DNA from: Persephonella sp.
GTDB lineage: Bacteria; Aquificota; Aquificia; Aquificales; Hydrogenothermaceae
NCBI GenBank assembly: GCA_027030485.1
Contig: JALVEY010000173.1
Location: 1 to 53,070 of the forward strand
Direction: 5' to 3'
Length of the DNA: 53,070 nt
A program made the translations under genes and the position numbers. The notes beneath the pieces were generated by a model. The model was not told the origin of the DNA. It made no database searches and saw only the letters and a list, made by a program, of their open reading frames with translations. Position 1 is the stretch's first letter; each line of letters starts with the position of its first letter. Positions 48,990 to 53,070 of the stretch are shown piece after piece.

Positions 48990-50858
48990 TTAATTGACTT
49001 CGGGTTCTATTACATCTTCATCAGGACCTTTTTTTCCACCGGCAGATCCTTCTGACTGGTATAACTTTTGAGCAATTTTATTAGCAACGGTGGTAACTTT
49101 ATCTATAGCAGATTGTATTTTTTCCCTTTCATTTGAGGCAAGTGCTTCTTTTCCTTCTTTTATAGCCTCTTCTGCTTCTTTTTTCTCTTCTTCTGACAGT
49201 TTTCCTTCATTTTCTTTAACTGTTTTTTCCAGACTGTAAACTATTGCATCAAGCTGGTTTCTCAACTCAACAGTTTCCTGAAACTTCCTGTCTTCATCTT
49301 CATGCTTTTTAGCTTCTTCAATAATCTTGTTGATCTCTTCCTCTGTAAGGCCTGAAGACTGCTGTACAGTTATAGACTGGGATTTTCCTGTAGCTTTATC
49401 AGTTGCTGTAACATGGAGTATTCCGTCGGCATCTATATCAAAACAAACCTCTATCTGTGGAACTCCTCTTGGGGCAGGTGGGATGTCTGTCAGGAAAAAT
49501 CTGCCGAGAGATTTATTTTCTTTTGCCATTTTTCTTTCACCCTGAAGAACGTGTATCTCAACCTGTGTCTGGTTATCAGCTGCTGTTGTGAATATCTCAC
49601 ATTTTTTAGTTGGTATCGGGGTATTTCTTGGTATAAGGGTTGTCATAACACCGCCTAATGTTTCAATTCCAAGGGATAGTGGTGTCACATCAATAAGGAG
49701 AACATCTTTAACCTCACCGGCAAGAACTCCTCCCTGAATTGCAGCCCCAACAGCAACAACCTCATCTGGATTAACCCCTTTGTGAGGCTCTTTTCCAAAA
49801 AATTCTTTTATCTTTTGCTGAACGAGAGGAATTCTTGTAGATCCTCCTACAAGAACAACATCATCTATATCATTAGGTGTTAGTTTTGCTTCTTCAAGAG
49901 CTCTTTTTACTATATCCATAGTTCTATCAACAAGATCTTTTATCATTTCCTCAAGTCTGGCCCTTGTCAGCTTTTTCTCAAGATGCAGTGGTTGGTTTGT
50001 GTTCGGATCTATTGTGATAAATGGAAGATTTATCTCTGTCTCCATCTTGAATGAAAGCTCTTTCTTTGCCTGTTCTGCAGCCTCTTTTAATCTCTGGAAT
50101 GCTGTTTTATCATTTCTCAGATCAATTCCATGCTCTTTTTTGAATTCCTCCACAAGCCAGTCTATAATTCTCGCATCAATATCAGAACCACCAAGATGTG
50201 TATCTCCGTCAGAAACTTTAACCTCTATTACCCCTTCTCCTCCTTCAAGAATGGAAACATCAAATGTTCCTCCACCAAAGTCATAAACCAGTATCCTTAC
50301 ATCAGACTTTTTATCAAGACCGTAAGCAAGTGCTGCAGCTGTAGGCTCGTTTATTATTCTTTTAACTTCAAGTCCTGCGATCTTTCCTGCATCTTTAGTT
50401 GCCTGTCTCTGTCTTTCGTTGAAATAAGCAGGTACTGTTATTACAGCTTCCGTTATTTTTTCACCCAGATAAGATTCTGCAGCCTCTTTTAATTTTTTTA
50501 AGATCTGTGCTCCCACCTCTTCAGGTCTGACAATTTTTCCTGCGTTAGGAACATCAAAGGCAGCATCACCTTTTTCATCTGCAACAACTTTATATGGAAC
50601 ATGTTTTACCTCTTCTTTAACCTCTTCATACTTTCTTCCGATAAATCTTTTTGATTCGTATATTGTGTTTTCAGGATCAAGGACAGCCCTTCTTTTTGCA
50701 GGATCGCCAACAAGTATTTCTCCTTCTTTTGTCCATGAAACAACTGATGGTGTAGTTCTAAACCCTTCCTGATTGGCTATGACAATAGGTTCTCCTCCTG
50801 ACATCACAGAAACAACCGAGTTAGTTGTCCCAAGGTCTATTCCTATAACTTTTCCCAT
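48990..50858 (-). CDS. dnaK: Molecular chaperone DnaK (Hsp70)
   Basis: [76 protein letters not shown]. Confidence 0.98.
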   Translation of the reverse strand: MGKVIGIDLGTTNSVVSVMSGGEPIVIANQEGFRTTPSVVSWTKEGEILVGDPAKRRAVLDPENTIYESKRFIGRKYEEVKEEVKHVPYKVVADEKGDAAFDVPNAGKIVRPEEVGAQILKKLKEAAESYLGEKITEAVITVPAYFNERQRQATKDAGKIAGLEVKRIINEPTAAALAYGLDKKSDVRILVYDFGGGTFDVSILEGGEGVIEVKVSDGDTHLGGSDIDARIIDWLVEEFKKEHGIDLRNDKTAFQRLKEAAEQAKKELSFKMETEINLPFITIDPNTNQPLHLEKKLTRARLEEMIKDLVDRTMDIVKRALEEAKLTPNDIDDVVLVGGSTRIPLVQQKIKEFFGKEPHKGVNPDEVVAVGAAIQGGVLAGEVKDVLLIDVTPLSLGIETLGGVMTTLIPRNTPIPTKKCEIFTTAADNQTQVEIHVLQGERKMAKENKSLGRFFLTDIPPAPRGVPQIEVCFDIDADGILHVTATDKATGKSQSITVQQSSGLTEEEINKIIEEAKKHEDEDRKFQETVELRNQLDAIVYSLEKTVKENEGKLSEEEKKEAEEAIKEGKEALASNEREKIQSAIDKVTTVANKIAQKLYQSEGSAGGKKGPDEDVIEPEVN

Positions 50859-50890
50859 TTCTCTACCTCCATCTCAAATCTTTTTATTAA

Positions 50891-50919
50891 AATATAATAT
50901 TTTAGTTTACTATTGTCAA
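50891..50919 (-). promoter_or_regulatory. Sigma70-type promoter of dnaK
   Basis: Minus strand TTGACA (50919-50914), 17-nt spacer, TATATT (50896-50891), upstream of dnaK with GGAGG RBS. Confidence 0.65.
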
Positions 50920-51009
50920 TATTTTTGATAAAGGTAAATATAAATTTATAGTTAAATCATTTTCCCTTTTTTCCGAAAAGATCTCAAAATACTACCCCAG
51001 GAGAAAATC

Positions 51010-51549
51010 ATGAAGATAGCGTATATAAATTTTTACTCTATTTCTAACAGGTATAGGGCTGGAGCACTTATAACAGACAGTAGTACAAGACCTGTTGAGT
51101 TCAGAATCACATCTGATCTGAATATTGACAAACTTCAGGAAATTTTATATGGTGAAGCTCTTCAGGAGGTTCTTTATAAGGAAAAGTTCACCGTTCAACT
51201 TCTAAAATCGATGCAGGAAGATTACGACATTGTCCTTATAAAAGAGAAAAATCTTATGTCTATTAGACAGGAAATAAACAAACCTGTGGTTCATATTCAA
51301 AAGTTTGATCAGTTTATGCCTTTAAATAGACTGAGCCACAAGATAATAAACATTCACGACAGATATGAACCTTTGTATATTACTGTAAACAAAGAGGATG
51401 AAAAGAGGCTTATTAGCATCTCACACTTTCTTCAGGAGATGTACAGGAACTTTAACATAATGGAACCATTCAAAAGAATAGAAAACGCAATAAAATACAT
51501 AATGGAGAACAGCCTTGAGACTGAAAGAGCAGATATATGTATCAGATAA
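51010..51549 (+). CDS. Uncharacterised 179-aa protein coupled to SNF2 helicase
   Basis: ORF with AGGAG RBS (CCCAGGAGAAAATCATG). No recognised domain. Overlaps the downstream SNF2 frame. Confidence 0.75.
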   Translation: MKIAYINFYSISNRYRAGALITDSSTRPVEFRITSDLNIDKLQEILYGEALQEVLYKEKFTVQLLKSMQEDYDIVLIKEKNLMSIRQEINKPVVHIQKFDQFMPLNRLSHKIINIHDRYEPLYITVNKEDEKRLISISHFLQEMYRNFNIMEPFKRIENAIKYIMENSLETERADICIR

Positions 51550-53070
51550 TCTAATTAATCCTCTGAAGATAAACACACAGCTACTTTTTATCGATGAGTC
51601 CTTTTGCTTTGTTTCGAATAATCTCTTAAAAGAAATACCAACAGTTTCAAACTCTGGAAAACTTTTTATAAAAAAGGTTGACATAAATAAAGTTTTACGG
51701 GAAGAAACAAAAAGGAAAGAAGAAAAAAAACAGCCAAAAAATTACAGCATATTTGACCTTCTTAAACCGATACTTATGCCCTCAATAGATTTTGAACTGC
51801 CAAAAAGTATACATTTTCCCCATAAACTGTTTAATTATCAGGTGGAAGGTATAAAATTCCTGATCTCAAAAGAGTTTGCACTCCTTGCAGACCAGATGGG
51901 AACAGGTAAGACAGTAATGTCTATAACAGCGATGAGAATACTTTTTTTAAAGGGAAAAATAAAAAAAGCTGTGGTGGTTGTTCCCTCAAACCTTATCTCT
52001 GTCTGGGAAGATCACCTCCTTAAATGGTCTCCTGAACTTGTCTTTTTAACTCTTAATGAAAATAAAATAAGTAGAAAACAGCTTTACACAAAAGATGCCC
52101 ATATATACCTTATAAGCTACGACACACTAAAAAATGATTACAAGTTTTCAAAAGACATTTTAAAAAATTTCTCAAAAGATTTAGATCTGATTATCCTTGA
52201 TGAAGCACACAACATTAAGAACCCGGATGCCTTAAAAACAAGAGCCGTAAAATTTGTATCAAAAAACTCCAAAATAAGATGGGCGCTAAGCGGAACACCA
52301 CTTCAAAATAATTTGAAGGAACTTTTATCCCTTTATGAGTTTTTAAATCCTCAGTTTAAAATAGAAAAAAAACTAACTGAAGAAGAGGCTAAAGAACTGA
52401 TAAAACCTGTGATGCTTAGAAGATTGAAAAAAGATGTTCTGAAAGATCTTCCTGAAAAACTGCCCCCTGAGATTGAAAGGTTTGATCTATCACCTCTACA
52501 ACAGGCAGAGTACGATTATGTTTTAGGAAAAGAAACTGAAAGACTTCAGGAGATTTACGACAGATTCAGGGGGGATAAAAACTTCAGATTTATCATGAAG
52601 CAAAACCTTATCCAGTCAATCCAGAAACTGAGGCAGATATGCAATTTCCCAACAAAAGGAATAGACAGCCCAAAGATGGAAAGGTTAAGGGAGATGGTTG
52701 TTGAGCTAATAAAAGACGGAGAAAAGATTGTTGTTTTTACAAACTTTGTCAAAGCAGGTGTTGAGAAAATAGTAAAGAACCTATCCTTTTATATAAATCC
52801 AGATTACATAGTCACATACCACGGGAGTATGAAACCTGAAGAAAAAAAAGAGGCTGTTAATCAGTTTAGGAACAATAATAAAAAATATGTGTTTATAGGA
52901 ACATTGGGATCGGCAGGTGAAGGGCTGACCCTTGTTGAATCAAGTTACGCCGTATTTTTTGATCTACACTGGAATCCTGCAAAAATCTGGCAGGCTGAAG
53001 ATAGGGTTCACAGAATAGGTCAAAAAAATAAAGTTAATATATACAGTTTTGTTATGAAAAACACCGTTGA
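51515..53070 (+). CDS. SNF2/RapA-like DEAD-box family ATPase/helicase (C-terminus cut by window edge)
   Basis: Own translation, absent from ORF track: NYQVEGIKFLISKEFALLADQMGTGKTVMSI (Walker A), LIILDEAHNIKNPDALKTRAVK (DEAH), WALSGTPLQNNLKELLSLYEFLNP, and FDLHWNPAKIWQAEDRVHRIGQKNKVNIYSF. TTG start at 51515 preceded by GGAG at 51504. Confidence 0.92.
   Translation, partial: MRLKEQIYVSDNLINPLKINTQLLFIDESFCFVSNNLLKEIPTVSNSGKLFIKKVDINKVLREETKRKEEKKQPKNYSIFDLLKPILMPSIDFELPKSIHFPHKLFNYQVEGIKFLISKEFALLADQMGTGKTVMSITAMRILFLKGKIKKAVVVVPSNLISVWEDHLLKWSPELVFLTLNENKISRKQLYTKDAHIYLISYDTLKNDYKFSKDILKNFSKDLDLIILDEAHNIKNPDALKTRAVKFVSKNSKIRWALSGTPLQNNLKELLSLYEFLNPQFKIEKKLTEEEAKELIKPVMLRRLKKDVLKDLPEKLPPEIERFDLSPLQQAEYDYVLGKETERLQEIYDRFRGDKNFRFIMKQNLIQSIQKLRQICNFPTKGIDSPKMERLREMVVELIKDGEKIVVFTNFVKAGVEKIVKNLSFYINPDYIVTYHGSMKPEEKKEAVNQFRNNNKKYVFIGTLGSAGEGLTLVESSYAVFFDLHWNPAKIWQAEDRVHRIGQKNKVNIYSFVMKNTV

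Noticed and set aside
51421-51684. 87-aa minus-strand ORF
   Set aside because: Overlaps two well-supported plus-strand genes (179-aa ORF and SNF2).
1-53070. rRNA/tRNA genes, transposases, prophage and CRISPR arrays
   Set aside because: None recognised on reading both strands; cannot exclude small structured RNAs without covariance searches.

Overview
AT-rich bacterial chromosome segment, probably from Aquificota (Persephonella/Hydrogenothermaceae-like; this is inference from gene content and protein style, not searched). The core is an almost unbroken ~35 kb minus-strand flagellar and chemotaxis cluster. Part one is flhB-fliR-fliQ-fliP-fliO-fliN-fliL-flgE-flgD-fliI-fliH-fliF-fliE-flgC-flgB-TPR protein-fliK-like. 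Part two is fliA-flhG-flhF-flhA-flgJ(N)-flgI-flgH-flgA-flgG-flgF-fliN2-fliM-fliG-PilZ-MCP-MCP-cheY-cheV-cheW-cheA-cheZ. On the left are a HlyD/TolC efflux pair with a divergent TetR regulator, an mdh-fumarase alpha/beta-sucC-(Uma2)-sucD carbon-metabolism operon, and a fliJ/motE-like pair. On the right are a FlgN-like gene, an ArsB/NhaD-type transporter, a Usp-like protein, htpX, dnaK, and an uncharacterised gene coupled to a SNF2-family helicase that runs off the window. No rRNA, tRNA, CRISPR array or transposon was recognised. The best candidates for undescribed biology are: (1) a small membrane-anchored protein with 11-residue YYK...P(N/K) repeats, the only plus-strand gene inside the flagellar cluster; (2) a signal-peptide TPR protein between flgB and fliK; (3) a FliN paralogue with a triplicated DQEKLAEEW motif; (4) adjacent MCPs with an intact and a degenerate CZB-like domain; (5) a 179-aa protein coupled to SNF2; (6) a Uma2-family gene between sucC and sucD.
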